Assembly (NCBI RefSeq): GCF_037893015.1
Contig: NC_133666.1
Span: 157,960,498 to 158,024,497, forward strand
Length of the DNA stretch: 64,000 bases
Reading direction: 5' to 3'
Origin: Macrotis lagotis
Lineage: Eukaryota > Chordata > Mammalia > Peramelemorphia > Peramelidae
Part shown: piece by piece, positions 1-11,696 of the stretch
Numbering within the stretch: the first letter of the stretch is position 1
How the letters are laid out: each line of letters opens with the position of its first letter
Notes under the pieces: generated by a model
Database searches by the model: none
The model's input: the letters and a program-made list of their open reading frames with translations, nothing else
What the model was told of the DNA's origin: nothing
Translations under genes and position numbers: made by a program

Positions 1-409
1 TTATTTAGGTAATAGGGTTATTTGGGGAATCTCACTCCTAGAGAGTTGGCTACCCTCCAAAGGAAGATGAACAATTGAAGAGGGGAGTGAGTGATTTTAA
101 AGGGGCAGGAAGAAGAGGCAATTAGGATTGTGTAGGTAAGGGCTGGTTGTTCAAAGACTTAATCCTTTCAATTAAGGCAGAAATGTATTGTTGTGTTGAT
201 GTTGGGGGTGGGGCAAGGATTTAAAGAATCCTTGCCAGGCAGTCAAGGTACTTTGCTAAAAGTTCTTTGACCTCATTTCATTAACTTGAACAATGGGATG
301 GGGTAGGCGAAGATATATAGTCAGTATTGAGGATACAGATTAATAATCATAAACCATATTTGTCCAATATTTCCTCTACTTCAGTATGATCTTGGATAAA
401 TCACCAAAG
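1..409. other. Intergenic, nothing recognised
   Basis: AT-rich sequence with no coding potential and no repeat family I can name. It lies upstream of a SINE tail fragment. Confidence 0.4.
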
Positions 410-530
410 CTGATGACTTAGCACAACACCCCCTTACCCAAATCCTATTCACTTGATTGTCATAGGATCATCTCCCCAATGTTGTGGTCTTCAAGAATGA
501 AGGACAATCATCATCATCATCATCACCAAA
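410..530 (+). repeat. 3' fragment of a SINE with an RTE-type tail
   Basis: The block resembles the 3' half of the fuller copy at 27278-27577 (GATGACTTAGCA, then CCAATGTTGTGGTCTTC, then AATGAAGGACAA) and ends in a (CAT)n tail at about 508-528. The 5' tRNA-like head is missing. Mobilisation by an RTE-clade LINE is inferred from the tail. Confidence 0.6.
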
Positions 531-1319
531 AGGTGGTAGATCCTTGGGATACAAAATCAAGGGGCTTACAATTTTGTCAAAGGAGATGATATGTATAGAT
601 TATATATACAACTAATTTTTATCTAATTTACTACTACGATATACTGTTGTAGGAGGATTTGCTGTTTTTCCAGGAAGAACTCATGACTCTGATCCCAGAG
701 TGCAGTTGTAAAAAACAAACAAACAAACCCATAGATTTATTAAAAAGTCATTACAATACAAAAGTCTTTATGAACACAAAAGTGAGAGCTAAGAGTTCCT
801 TAAAAGTCACAAGGTTTTGTACATAGCAGTTTAACTAGGCAGGCCAGCTGATTTAACTTGCCCATTAGGGAATTAGAGACCACAAGATTAAGAGAGAATT
901 AAAGTTCTTTAAAGGCCAAGTGGTTTTGGGTCCAGTAGCTTAACCAGGTAGATGAGTGACTGATTAACTGGAGCATTAAAAGTCAGAGGTAAGAGCTGTA
1001 AGAAAGAGTAAGAAATGTTCTATTTCCTCCTTAAATATCCCCTCAGGCTCCATGGGAGAATTGGCATTTTGGGAGTAGGACAGGTCTTATATTGGATAGA
1101 TTGCTGTAGGAGGTGTAGCTATGGGATGAGCCACTTGGTTTAATGTGACTATTACACTTTCATAATCTAGCCTCAAACTTGACTAACATCTAGCTGGTGA
1201 GCACATGGCCAGGTTAAGTAAAGGTCAAAATAAAAGTCAAGGGCAAAAAAAAAAATTACAAAATTTGTTTCCAATTTTAATATTCCTCTATGCCTACAAT
1301 TCCCTGTATCAATACTACA
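531..1319. other. Intergenic, unassigned
   Basis: No gene or named repeat recognised. A short (AAAC)n run lies near 712-727. Purine-rich stretches suggest an old retroelement, but I cannot assign it. Confidence 0.3.
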
Positions 1320-1550
1320 TAATAAATCAATACAAGGATAAATTTGAGGAAAGACATTAGAAATTAGGGAATTCAGGAAAAGTTCCTGTAGAAGTTGACT
1401 CAAGTTAAGCTTTGAAGGAAACTAGGGATTCTAAGAAACAAAGGCAAAGAAGGAATGTAGCTCAAACATGAGGAACAGAGAATGCAAAGGCATAGAGTAG
1501 AAAATGGAGGATCCCAGATGAGGAATTGGAAGAAAGTAAGTCAAACTGCA
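1320..1550 (+). repeat. Unclassified dispersed repeat, 'mosaic' family, copy 1
   Basis: Text such as 'gaattcaggaaaagttcctg' and 'gaagttgactcaagttaag' recurs in diverged form at 40.1-41.8 kb and 60-61 kb. It is a long, old marsupial repeat family that I cannot name. There is no open reading frame. Confidence 0.5.
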
Positions 1551-1970
1551 ACTCTTAGTCATTAGTCAGTCAATAAAATTTTTTTTAGGCATTTATTTGA
1601 ACTGTATGTAAAACAGATTTTGTACAAGACTAGAAAGGTAGATTGAGGCTAGGTTGTTATTTAATTCAACAAAGAATATATTAATTTTCCATTTATAAGG
1701 TAGAAGAAAATAGAGGATTCTATTGCATACAACTTGCTTTTTTAAAAAATATATAATACAATTTAACATTTTCAAAGGTCTTCTGCTTGTTTACTATTGA
1801 CTTTCCTTCTGTTATCTTCTGTGCATTCTAAAAATGTTTCAATGAAGGTGACTGGGTGAGACCACAGTTATCTAGCCAGTTCCAAGCCTTGACCATTCTC
1901 TTGCCAAGTCAACTTGACTAATTCCCCTCTGTTCCTCCATCCAATCTTTACCATTGACTTTAGAATATTA

Positions 1971-2158
1971 AAGGATAGCAAAGTGGTACAGTGGATTTGG
2001 AATCTAGAAGACTCATCATTGTGAGTCTGTCCTCAGGCATTTACTAGTTGTGTGACGGTTAACTTTATTTGCCTCACTTCCTTATCTGTAAAATGAGAAG
2101 GAAATAGGAAACCACTCCAGTATCTTTGCAAAGACATCCAAAGACTGAATAACAACTA
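1971..2158 (+). repeat. CORE-SINE (MAR1-like)
   Basis: A tRNA-like head is followed by the CORE-like stretch 'cttatctgtaaaatgag', then 'ccactccagtatctttgc' and a tail 'gactgaataacaac'. This order is typical of marsupial CORE-SINEs. The copy is diverged. Confidence 0.75.
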
Positions 2159-2267
2159 CTGGAACAGTTATCACACCAACAGCTTCAGGAAAAAGGTCTG
2201 TCAAATAAATGTTTTTTTGCCTCCATTCAAGATTCTGGCAATTTCCAAAACACCCTTCCATAGCCAC

Positions 2268-2400
2268 TTTCTTTATTAGATTGTAATTTTCTTAAGGGCA
2301 AAGGTCATTTCTCTTTTATATGTATATTCCTGGGCATTTAGCACAATCCATGGTATTTAACAAGAGCATAATGAATCATTTTCATTCATTCATTCAATTC
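2268..2400 (+). repeat. L2 LINE 3' end
   Basis: Contains the L2 tail theme: 'attgtaattttcttaaggg', a 'cctgggcatttagcacaat' block, then an 'aat(c/g)attc'-type end. Old and diverged. Confidence 0.6.
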
Positions 2401-2605
2401 CTGGAGTTTCTTTGGTAAGGGAATGATGTATTAGAACTAGCTTTAGAAAAATCACTTTAGCTGTAGTTTAGAGAAGGGATTAAAGAGGAAAAGAGATTGA
2501 GGCAAGGAGACCAATTAGGAAGTTATTGAAATGGCCCTAGGAGTGGTAATGAGGACTTTGACCAGGATGTTGGTTCTGAAAACAGTGAGTAATGGGTGAT
2601 GTAGA
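2401..2605 (+). repeat. Unclassified 'mosaic' family, copy 2
   Basis: Shares 'tagaaaaatcactttagctg' and the 'gcaaggagaccaattaggaag' theme with copies at 37.7 and 60.6 kb. Confidence 0.45.
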
Positions 2606-2785
2606 ATAAACACAAAAGGGCAAAGGCAGCCAAGTATCTCCTGAACAGCACTACCTAAATCCATAATGCAGGTGACAGGAGTGGTGACAGAATCATCATG
2701 ACATGATATTGGATAGTAAAGAACTATCCTATATTTCTCCCTGATGTTATTTGGCTACATGAAGAGTTGCAGACAAAACGGTCAT
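2606..2785 (+). repeat. Unclassified dispersed repeat U, copy A
   Basis: The 3' ~75 bases ('atgatattggatagtaaaga' to 'gaagagttgcagacaa') match a block at about 5430-5516 in the same order and strand. Family not recognised. It abuts an L1 3' end. Confidence 0.5.
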
Positions 2786-2786
2786 T

Positions 2787-3715
2787 AAAGAGGCAATTAG
2801 CAATTTACAGCTGAGGAAATCAAAGCAATCCATAGTCATATGAAAAATTGCTCCTAATACTTATTAGAGAAATGCAAATTAAAGCATCTCTGAGATACCA
2901 CCTCACACCTCTCAGACTGGTCAATATGACCAGAAAGGACAATGATCAATGTTGGAAGGGTTGTAAGAAATCTGGGACACTAATACATTGTTGGTGGAGC
3001 TGTGAACTCATCCAGCCTTTCTAGAAAGCAATTTGGGATTATGCCCAAAGGGCAACAAAAATGACCCAGCAATACCACTACTGGGTCTATATCCTGAAGA
3101 GATGATGAAAAAGGGTAAAAACATCACTTGTGCAAAAATATTTATAGCGGCCTTGTTTGTGGTGGCAAAAAATTGGAAACTAAGTGAATGTCCTTCAACT
3201 GGGGAATGGTATATGTATGTCACGGAACACTATTGTTCTATAAGAAACCAGGAGGGATGGGAATTCAGGGAAGCCTGGAGGGATTTGCATGAACTGATGC
3301 TGAGTGAGATGAGCAGAACCAGAAAAACACTGTACACCCTAACAGTAACATGGGTGATGATCAACCTTGATGGACTTGCTCATCCCTTCAGGGACAATTT
3401 TGGGCTATCTGCAATGAAGACTACCATCTATATCCAGAGAAAGAATTATGGACTTTGAACAAAGACCAAAGACTATTACCTTCAAATTAGGGAAAAAAAC
3501 CCATTATATTATTATGTAATTTTACTATCTTATTCTTTATTTTTCTTCCTTAAGGATATTATTTCTCTGTCATCACATTCAACTGAGTTCAATGTATAAC
3601 ATGGAACCAATGTAAAGACTAACAGAATGCCTTCTGTGGGGGTGGGGGAGAAGCAGGAATGGGGGAAAAATTGTAAAACTCAAAATAAATAAAATCTTTT
3701 TTAAAAAAATTTTTT
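2787..3715 (+). mobile_element. L1 LINE, 3' fragment (end of ORF2 plus 3' UTR)
   Basis: Reading the + strand gives the C-terminal part of L1 ORF2: an open stretch at 3033-3458 includes AIPLLGLYPEEMMKKGKN, ITCAKIFIAALFVVAKNWK and REAWRDLHELMLSEMSRTRK. The same peptide occurs on the minus strand at 47.5-47.9 kb. Upstream of 3033 the frame is broken by stops. The 3' UTR ends in an A-rich tail near 3700. The copy is heavily 5'-truncated and dead. Confidence 0.9.
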
Positions 3716-3720
3716 AAAAA

Positions 3721-4033
3721 GAGAGTAACTAGGTGGTGCAGTGGAGAAAGTACTGGGTTTGGAGTCAGGAAGATGTACTTGCTGAGTTCATATCCAGCCT
3801 CAGATACTCACTAGCTGTATAAACCTAGACAAGTCACTTAACCCTGCTTAACTCAGTTTTCTCATCTGAAAAATGAGCTGGAGAAGGAAATGACAAATTA
3901 CTCCAACATCTTTGCTAAGATATTTTGTAACTATCAAATGGGGTTAAAAAGACCTGGATACACACACACACACACACACACTCAAAAAGAAAAAGAGTTG
4001 AACACAACTAAACAATAACAACAACAACAACAC
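3721..4033 (+). repeat. Full-length CORE-SINE with internal CA microsatellite
   Basis: tRNA-like head (ctaggtggtgcagtgg), CORE ('tcatctgaaaaatgagctgg'), then 'ctccaacatctttgc', 'gagttgaacacaac' and an (AAC)n tail. A (CA)n run at 3960-3981 lies inside the 3' part. It sits directly after the L1 tail. Confidence 0.85.
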
Positions 4034-4121
4034 AATGTTGTAAAGGTAGACTAGACAACAATAGGGCAACTGATTTGCTATGTGTGGAGTGAGGAAAAAT
4101 GAGGAATTAAGAATTACACAA

Positions 4122-4439
4122 GGGGTGGCTAGGTGGTACAGTGGATAGAGCACCAGCTGTGGAGTCAGGAGTACCTGACTTCAAATAAGGCCTCAGACAC
4201 TTAATAATTACCTAGCTGGGTGGCCTTGGGCAAGTCATTTAACCCCATTTTTTTTTTTTAGGTTTTTGCAAGGCAAATGGGGTTAAGTGGCTTGCCCAAG
4301 GCCACCCAGCTAGGTAATTATTAAGTGTCTGAGACCGGATTTGAACCCAGGTACTCCTGACTCCAAGGCTGGTGCTTTATCCACTATACCACCTAGCCAC
4401 CCCTTAACTCCATTTTCTTTACAAAAACCTAAAAAAAAA
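4122..4439 (+). repeat. tRNA-derived SINE split by a second, inverted SINE
   Basis: The outer SINE is sense. Target duplications AAGAATTACACA at 4109-4120 and 4440-4451 flank it. Its body is interrupted at 4253-4403 by an opposite-strand copy and resumes at 'ttaactccattttctttac'. Confidence 0.9.
4253..4403 (-). repeat. Inverted SINE nested in the outer SINE
   Basis: A complete reverse-orientation copy: oligo(T), 'gcaaggcaaatggggttaag' through 'ccacctagccacccc'. Target duplications TTAACCCCATTTT / TTAACTCCATTTT (4239-4251 and 4404-4416) lie in the 3' part of the host SINE. It is younger than its host. Confidence 0.9.
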
Positions 4440-4961
4440 AAGAATTACACAGACATTGTGTGAACCTAGGTCATGGGAAGAATGGTGGTGCTCTTGCTAG
4501 AGATGTTTGGAAGAGTAACAGTTTGGAAGGGATGGTGGGGGGAAGAAGAATGAATGAAAAATACCTATTGTTCAGACTTTGAAACTCCTAGATGGACAAT
4601 CTATATTGCTTATCTCTCAGTATGTGAGGCAGGAATATTTTAGACATTACAAATGAATGGTGAGCTGACCCCAACATTGAATAGGATGTAAATAATGAGA
4701 AAGGCAAAGTTCTTTTAATGAACTCTATATGAGTGTTCTCAAGTTCCTTAAGTTAAACCTTTCTCATGACATGATCACCATTAGGGGTTTCCAGTAGAGA
4801 TAGAAGATTAAGAGCTTCTCTGAACAGTGAATTAATTCTTTCTTGTACCCCCTAAGATTTTAAAACTGTTCAGGATTTATTATAGGAGTTTACAAAGTAT
4901 ATAGATTTTAAAACCCCTATAAAAGCAATAAGTTCTTTGAGGACAGGCTAGGTGATGTTTG

Positions 4962-4966
<5 letters not shown>

Positions 4967-5029
<63 letters not shown>
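4967..5029. repeat. Compound (TG)n(GA)n microsatellite
   Basis: About 17 TG units are followed, after GAAA, by about 14 GA units. Flanks 4453-4966 and 5030-5204 hold no recognised gene or repeat. Confidence 0.95.
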
Positions 5030-5204
5030 CTGATTTAATCTGGTCATATGGCATGGGGGGTCTAGTTTGGGAGCATGTGGTCTATGAAAGAGAGTAAGAT
5101 GCAGACACACTTGCAGGTAGAGTTCAGAAGAGTGAGAAAGCCTAAGGAGAGGTGGTACTTCTTAAATGCACTTCTGTAGTGGGTTGGACAAAGGGTGATG
5201 CTTG

Positions 5205-5525
5205 GTTATTGATCTAGCACCCAACCCAAGTATCCTCCAATGTGCAAGCTACTTACTAGCTCTTCTTGTCCCAACCTAGGTGACCTCCAAGTTCAACATG
5301 TCATTTCCTGTCATGCCAGTGTCAATGGGCAAGGTCAGGTAGTTGGAGACCAGAAGCTGGGGAAAGGCATAAGCTGTAGAAAAGGTGGAAAATCTAATGC
5401 CACTCCCATACTGGAATGGCACCCATCTTCCCTGCAACAATATGATATTGAATGGTGAAGAACCATCCTCTATTTCTCAATGAAATTATCTTGCAACTTG
5501 AAGAGTTGCAGATAAGAGACTCCAA
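5205..5525 (+). repeat. Unclassified dispersed repeat U, copy B
   Basis: Its 3' part matches copy A at 2606-2785 ('atgatattgaatggtgaaga', 'gaagagttgcagataa'). An open stretch of 72 codons at 5240-5458 resembles no protein I know and is probably chance. Confidence 0.45.
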
Positions 5526-6311
5526 GAGACAATCTGGTCTATTAACAAGTCTGAATAATCAGGTCTTCTGAATAATCAGCAGACAATTAGAGGGCTACTA
5601 GTGGTCATACATGGCTAGAAACAGGACCCTCAGAGATCCTGTATGGTTGCTCAAAAGCAGGTAGATATTATCTGCACATGTTCTTGTCTAATCTGATATA
5701 TATTTTGATATGAATCAATATTTCTGATCTATATTCTGATTTAAGATTGGTCTTTAAATCCTAGTTGAGGTCAGCAAGTCTGGAATGTAGGTCTGGATTC
5801 TGACTTTTGCTCTAGTCAGGAATTGTGTCCTTATCAATAGAGACCTGAAAGTGGACAGTGCCTCTCTGTCTCATTAACCTAGTTCCTCCAATTGATATAT
5901 AAAATTATATATTTGAATTTTACACAGCTGTGGAAAGACAATGAACCAAAAATGCTGATTTTGATCTGTATCATCAAAATAGGATACAATGGTCTTCCTT
6001 CTATCCTAATTCTTATTTGTTTGTGTACAGTGGAAGAGGCTTGGAAAACAGTATATAGAAGCTATAAGTCAATATTTGTGACATCTTTATGTCATATGTG
6101 ATACCTAATTGGTTGACTGTCAAAATTCCTATGGTTCATTGTTTGAATACTATAAATATTGATTATTCACTTGTTTCAGCTGTTGGTATTTTCAAGGATG
6201 CTATCCACCCATGGGTTTTGCTAAGATCTTAGAGAATAAAATTTCATTTATAAAACTAACTTTGTTATTTCATTTTAGCCTAAGGAAATTATGGTTAACA
6301 TTCTGTAATAA
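5526..6311. other. Intergenic, unassigned
   Basis: AT-rich. No gene, RNA or named repeat recognised. Confidence 0.3.
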
Positions 6312-6480
6312 TAAGAGGAAACTAGGTAGTACTGTGGGTAGAAGGCTGAATTTAGAGTCAGGAAAACCTGAATTCAGATTCTTCCTCAGAAATTTGTTAG
6401 CTGCATAACTGTGTGCTAGTATGTCTCAGTTTCCTCTTCTGTAAAAATGTAGTTAATTATAGCATTTATCTCAAAGACAT
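6312..6480 (+). repeat. Diverged tRNA/MIR-type SINE
   Basis: A 'aggtagtactgtgggtagaa' head, 'gagtcaggaaaacctgaatt', 'ctcagtttcctcttctgtaa' CORE and 'agcatttatctcaaagacat' tail match a SINE with a MIR-like end. Confidence 0.65.
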
Positions 6481-6529
6481 AAGGATGAATTGCAATAATA
6501 TAAGACTACAAACCTATACTACCCAAAAA

Positions 6530-6940
6530 CACACTTTCTAATATCAATATTCTGGTGTCTGAAGATCAACGAAAATATAAAAGAGAAGAATATAGTAGTT
6601 GTGTACAAGATACAAAATATTACAAATAAATAATTTCTCAGAAGATACATTTTAAAGAATATAATGAAAAACATGCTATGTTAAAGAATATCATCAAAGA
6701 AATATGCCACCAAAAAAGAAAATGGGTCATTCACCTAGCAAGACTGAAGGATAACCCATGGATAGTACATATGGTTCACCAGCATTCTTATCACATCATG
6801 AGAATACAAGGAAGACCCTTAGCATATTGGATGGCTCCCCTGTGGTAAACCTAGAAGAGAATATGGATGAGATTAATAAAAAAGAAAAGGCATGAATGGG
6901 CTCCATTCTGCATCTGAAATATTGAAGGGAATCACAGATT
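6530..6940 (+). mobile_element. RTE-clade LINE fragment (C-terminal region)
   Basis: Translating + near 6690-6840 gives KRKWVIHLARLKDNPW, then RIQGRPLAYW. This fits the RTE C-terminal pattern K(R/K)W-x-GHxAR-x-DxRW followed by GRPxxRW. Stops interrupt the frame. Decayed fragment. Confidence 0.65.
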
Positions 6941-7044
6941 CATAAAAATATTACAATAATTTAAAAGTACATTTAAAAACCTAGTTTGTTTCTGAATTCT
7001 ATAAAATTGATTCATAGGTTCTATAAATTACCAGTGGTATAGTG

Positions 7045-7215
7045 GCAAAAACATTAGTTCAGGAGTTACAGCATTCAAATTCTACCCCATATACTTGTTC
7101 TTTAAGTGATATTAGGGAAGTTTCTTAACTTCCTATGGGCCTCAGTTTCTTCATCTCTAAGAGGAGAGAATTGAACAAGATGACCTCTGAAGGCTCTAGA
7201 AGCCTCTGGTCCTAC
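7045..7215 (+). repeat. MIR/THER-type CORE-SINE
   Basis: 'cctatgggcctcagtttctt', 'catctctaagaggagagaat', 'gatgacctctgaaggctct' is the usual CORE order of old mammalian SINEs. Confidence 0.65.
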
Positions 7216-8324
7216 AGATATGACCACAGAGAAACAATATTAAATTTTTTATTATAACTATCAAATGAGGCATAAAAACCCTGTGGTGTATTCACTATTG
7301 TCATGCAGGATGCTCTGAGCAGAGTCCAAATGGCAGAGGTGAGATTTTCTGAATTTTCTAGATGTATCAAATTATTTTCATCAAGCCTCATAATACTATA
7401 AAGCCTTTTGACTGAGATTCACACCCACTCAAAAGAGATCTTCCTAACAATCCATACTGGTAAAAATATATATAAATGGATGAAAATACCTAAGGACTGT
7501 GATATGTAGTTAAATGAATAATCACTGAATTAGTTCATCATTACCTAAATTTGGACAGGTCCCTACAGATGAACAAACAAAAAAAAAAATTGGTCTAAAA
7601 TTGAATAGGATGAAGAGAACAGGATGAATTGCATTTAAGAAACTATATAGTGCTTTCAATTATTACAATCCGATGCAAAAACCCAGTTTTTTTTTGTCTC
7701 TGAGATATGCTACATGACTACAAATCATGGATTATCATAGTCTCTGAAGAATAAGAATTGTGATTGCTCCAAAAGGCAATAGAAAGATCTACTGCAAGCA
7801 AACTCAGGCTATGTGAAAAAGTGGCATAAAAGACATTAACTGAGAAATAAATGGCAGGTAATAGAGGTAGGTCAATTTTAAAATAGCTATTTGACAAACA
7901 ATTTGAGTGCTTCACTAGCCTCCATAAAGTTTTTAGCTTTTATATAATCAAGATTTTCTGTGAACATGAGAGAACTGAGGGTTTAGAAGTCATGGTATGG
8001 AAGAAGAGCAGGTTTGATATTGGAAGACAAAGAAAGACTGTGATCAGATAAGAATGTATCTACCAATTTGTCTTTTGGTAGGCTTGGCATACTGTTCCAT
8101 TTTTGCATACAGGACTCCACAGGTTCCATGAATATGCTATTTAGGAATAATGAGGAAAAAATAAATACATAACTATGAGAAGATAAGAAAGAAATGAAAA
8201 AAAAATCAGAAGAGTTAATTTTAGTCTCCCAGAACTTCATTGGTTATCTCTAGAAAGACTCCAGAAAGAAGGTGGTTGGAGACCATTATACAAACAGACT
8301 TTTTGTTCTTACTCTGTTTCAGCT
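7216..8324. other. Intergenic, unassigned
   Basis: No gene recognised. Short open stretches at 7718-7915 and 7983-8240 (minus) lack any family resemblance and look like chance. Confidence 0.3.
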
Positions 8325-8490
8325 TAGGATCATAAGTGCATAGATCTAAAATTGGAAGAAACCTCAGAGGCCATTTTGCCCCATATTTTACAGATGATGA
8401 AAACAGGTCTCAGGTATGCAGTGGATTGACCCAGGGTCAAAAAGGTGGTGTCTGAGGTAGGATTAGAATCCAGATCCTTTAAACACAAAA
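8325..8490 (-). repeat. MIR/THER-type CORE-SINE, reverse
   Basis: 'atttgccccatattttacag' type text followed by 'gatgatgaaaacaggtctca', 'gacccagggtcaaaaaggt' and 'taggattagaatccag' is the reverse-strand signature of MIR-like SINEs. Confidence 0.7.
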
Positions 8491-8954
8491 ACTTTTTGGT
8501 TTCCTTCCACTGAATCATACTTTTCACTTTGAAGTGAGCAAAAAAGAAAGAGATCCAAAATATTAAATGACTATGAGCAAAGAGAAGAGATTAAAAGGAA
8601 ATAAAAATGTTCATTACACTAAAAGATAGAGTAGACTGGCAGAAAGAAAACTCACTCAGTAAGGAATAAAAGCAATGGCTATATGATCGTGGTATTAAAT
8701 TTAATTTGGTATCTAGGGAATAAACAACCAATTTGTGTTCAAAAATTTGAAACTTCTTTCTCATTCATTCAAATAGAGACACTTGGCTTGTCCCCCTCTA
8801 TCATTCTCCATAATGTAACATAATGGGAATTCATTACAACTTATTAAGGAATGACATCTAGTGTATAGAGAAGCTATAGATTTTTGTCAACTTATTTTCA
8901 GCATAAAAAGTAATTTTTTTCATTTAACAAGTTTTTGTAAAATATTTGGAATTC

Positions 8955-9097
8955 GGGGTGGCTAGGTGGCACAGTGCATAGATCACCTGCCCTGGAGTCA
9001 GGAGTACCTGAGTTCAAATCCAGCCTCAGACACTTAATAATTACCTAGCTGTGTGGCCTTGGGCAAGCCACTTAACCCCATTGCCTTGCAAAAAAAG
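8955..9097 (+). repeat. Young tRNA-derived SINE
   Basis: Complete copy with A and B boxes, flanked by perfect 12-bp duplications TATTTGGAATTC at 8943-8954 and 9098-9109. Confidence 0.95.
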
Positions 9098-9164
9098 TAT
9101 TTGGAATTCATTAGTAGAAAAATTGCTAAAGTAATCATAGCTCATATATATATGGTATACCACG

Positions 9165-9330
9165 CTTTAGAATTTATAAAGAAATTTCCTTCACAAACAT
9201 GTTGGGAGGTATCCCCATTTTATAGATGAGAGTACAGGCCCAAAAGATTACATGTCTAGTAAGAGGTAGAAATGGGATTCAAATACAGATTTTCCTATTT
9301 TAATTTCATTCCTCTTTCCATAGAGTTCAG
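9165..9330 (-). repeat. MIR, reverse
   Basis: 'tatccccattttatagatga', 'gtacaggcccaaaagatta' and 'gggattcaaatacag' follow the MIR reverse-strand order. Confidence 0.65.
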
Positions 9331-10529
9331 TCTGTTTCAGTAGCTGAACTAATAATATGTTAAATAAAAAAGAGGAAAAAACATTGGCTCAGTCATAATT
9401 ATACCATTCAGAACATAACATACCAAGGCAACTAGCTCATTTGATAAATATTATATTAAACAAATAGAATAAAGACAGAAGAAACCTTTTATAGCCATTT
9501 CCTTTGCCTATTCCCAAGAAATGAAGCAGCACTTCCTCCCAAGACCACAGCCTCAACAGTACTTTCTATTTTATTTGGTATTCAAGAAATTGGGGCATGA
9601 TAAGGGAGGTCATAGGCTGGAGAGTATGATAAGGACCATTCCTACTATTGTGTGACTGTAATTTACTAGCAGTTTGTTTTCTCAACAATTTATATTATAA
9701 ATCAGTCAGCCACCAACTGACAATGTCTTTTAATTGCTGATTCACATTCAAGTCTTGAAGAGTTACACATATTAATTACTGAGTCTGGTGTAATACAATC
9801 ATACTGCTTTTGTAACTGCTTTTAAAGCCCCAGCATAGAATCAAATTCCATTTAAAACAAATTCTATTCAAAGCCACCATGTGCTAAAGGGTGATGGGAC
9901 AGCCTGACTAACACTATTTATTATCAACACAGGATTGAAGGACATTCTGACTTTCTGAAACACTCTCAAAACTGAATTGGTTGGATCTGGGATTTTCTGC
10001 TGTAATCTAGAATAATCCTAGGGGATACTGGGTCAATTCTATACTAGTTTTAATTTAGGAAATCTACTGACTCTGATCTGTTCTGGTCTACTTGGTATAG
10101 CTCAGGGATGTCAGTTTGTTACAAGATATCCTCAGATTACCCTGAAATGACCAAAATCTGTGAAACCAACTGAATTTGCCTGCTGTCTTTCAGAATTGTG
10201 TAAAGCTAAAACAAAAAACTGACCTAAATTTGCTCCAGAAGGTTCCCAACTGTGAATCATTCTGAATTTCTTTTGGCCTGTGTCAAAACTCAAAGACTGA
10301 CTTTCACTTTCTTTTATTCTATAAAAAGAAGAATCAGAGCATTTTTTGCTTAATTTTCATCTGAATCATTTCTACTCATTAAATTAAGTGAGCTAATGGA
10401 TAACAAGTGAAGTGGCAGCTTTTCTTTCATTAGCAAAGCATTTACAATGAATTTTGCCTACTTCATGTCATGCCACAGCAAAAGCCTTTCAAACAATAAA
10501 AGGCAGAAAGTTTTGACTTCTGAGACTCC
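9331..10529. other. Intergenic, unassigned
   Basis: No gene or named repeat recognised. Composition looks like unique, AT-rich sequence. Confidence 0.35.
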
Positions 10530-10655
10530 AAACTCCAGTTTTGGCATGAACTCAGGCAAATCACATAAACTCCCTGGGCCTCAGTTTGCTCATCTGAAAA
10601 ATGAACCTAAAACTAGATGACATATTGTCTCTTGCAGTTTTAGATCTATGATACA
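10530..10655 (+). repeat. MIR/THER-type CORE-SINE
   Basis: 'ctcaggcaaatcacataaac', 'cctgggcctcagtttgctca', 'aaactagatgacat', 'gttttagatctatgat' match the CORE-SINE order with a THER-like end. Confidence 0.65.
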
Positions 10656-10830
10656 TCTGCTAAGTTATGATCAGAGATCTAGTTACATGAATAATAAATA
10701 ACTTTCATCTTATACATGTACATACTTCCAAATAAATGATTGTTCAAATACTGAAGATTGCTGGTAGGTTTATTATGAGTGGATCTGAATGTGGCATCTG
10801 GTTAATGCCTCTATATGACTATTCTTTTGT

Positions 10831-10957
10831 TTTGTTAAGTGACTTGCCCAAGGTTACACAGCTAAATTGAATATTAAGAATCTGAAGTCACATTTGAACT
10901 CAGGTTCTCCTGACTCCAGGGCTTGGACACTATCTACTGCATTACCTAGTTACCCCA
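10831..10957 (-). repeat. tRNA-derived SINE, reverse, diverged
   Basis: 'gttaagtgacttgcccaagg' through 'ctgactccagggcttgg' and 'attacctagttacccc' is the reverse SINE body with an altered middle. Confidence 0.85.
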
Positions 10958-11696
10958 AAGTTCCTAGACTCTGGAAAGGATTCAAATTTCCTTTCCAATT
11001 ATTAAGCTTTTGAAGTCTACAAACAGACAAATAATGCATACTTTAAAAATGTCAAAACAGAATTTTCTATAACTTTATAAAGCTTTCAGAGTTTCAATGA
11101 GTTTTGAACCCATTTGTTAAGAATATAAAAAATCAACACCTGATTTGTATGGAGAAGAGATTGATATCAGCAAACATTTCCACAAGAACTTTTCTAATAA
11201 CTATTGATTGGGATTGAAAAAATGACTATATGATTTAGTAAGCACAGTCAATGACAAAATTCTTCCATAGAGAAGATATCTCTTTGGGTTATCATTGTTA
11301 TTAAAACCAAATAAAGAAATAAACAGAATCAGAATTTTGCCTCACTCTATCACAAAGTATTAAAGTAAGATTTTAAAAAGTAATTGTGGGGTTCCATATT
11401 GGTAAAAGTGAAAGCCATGATATTGGTTGCCTAGCAAAAGATTCTAGCAGTAAAGGTTATGATTAATATGGGTTTCCTAGCAAAAATTTCTATCAGTGAT
11501 AGAGTTCCATCAATGAAAGTATGAAAAATATAAATCAAGATTATTATAAGCTGACAGAAAACACACTCACCGGGGCAAGACAACAGCGATCAATACAAGG
11601 CCTTGCTTGCCTGTAACTCTAGCCAAAACATCACTGATATGGTACCCAGATGTCTGTGACCTGAGATCAGTAATGAGCAGAGTAAATTAAAAAATA
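10958..11696. other. Intergenic with a local imperfect duplication
   Basis: No gene. Two adjacent related units lie at about 11421-11455 ('ggttgcctagcaaaagattc') and 11471-11500 ('gtttcctagcaaaaatttc'). A pogo-type transposon remnant follows directly. Confidence 0.4.

Noticed and set aside
4967..5029. Regulatory Z-DNA element at the TG/GA repeat
   Set aside because: Only a common microsatellite; no gene or promoter nearby.
8955..9097. tRNA gene from A and B boxes in the SINEs
   Set aside because: The boxes belong to tRNA-derived SINEs with 3' bodies, A-tails and target duplications; no cloverleaf.
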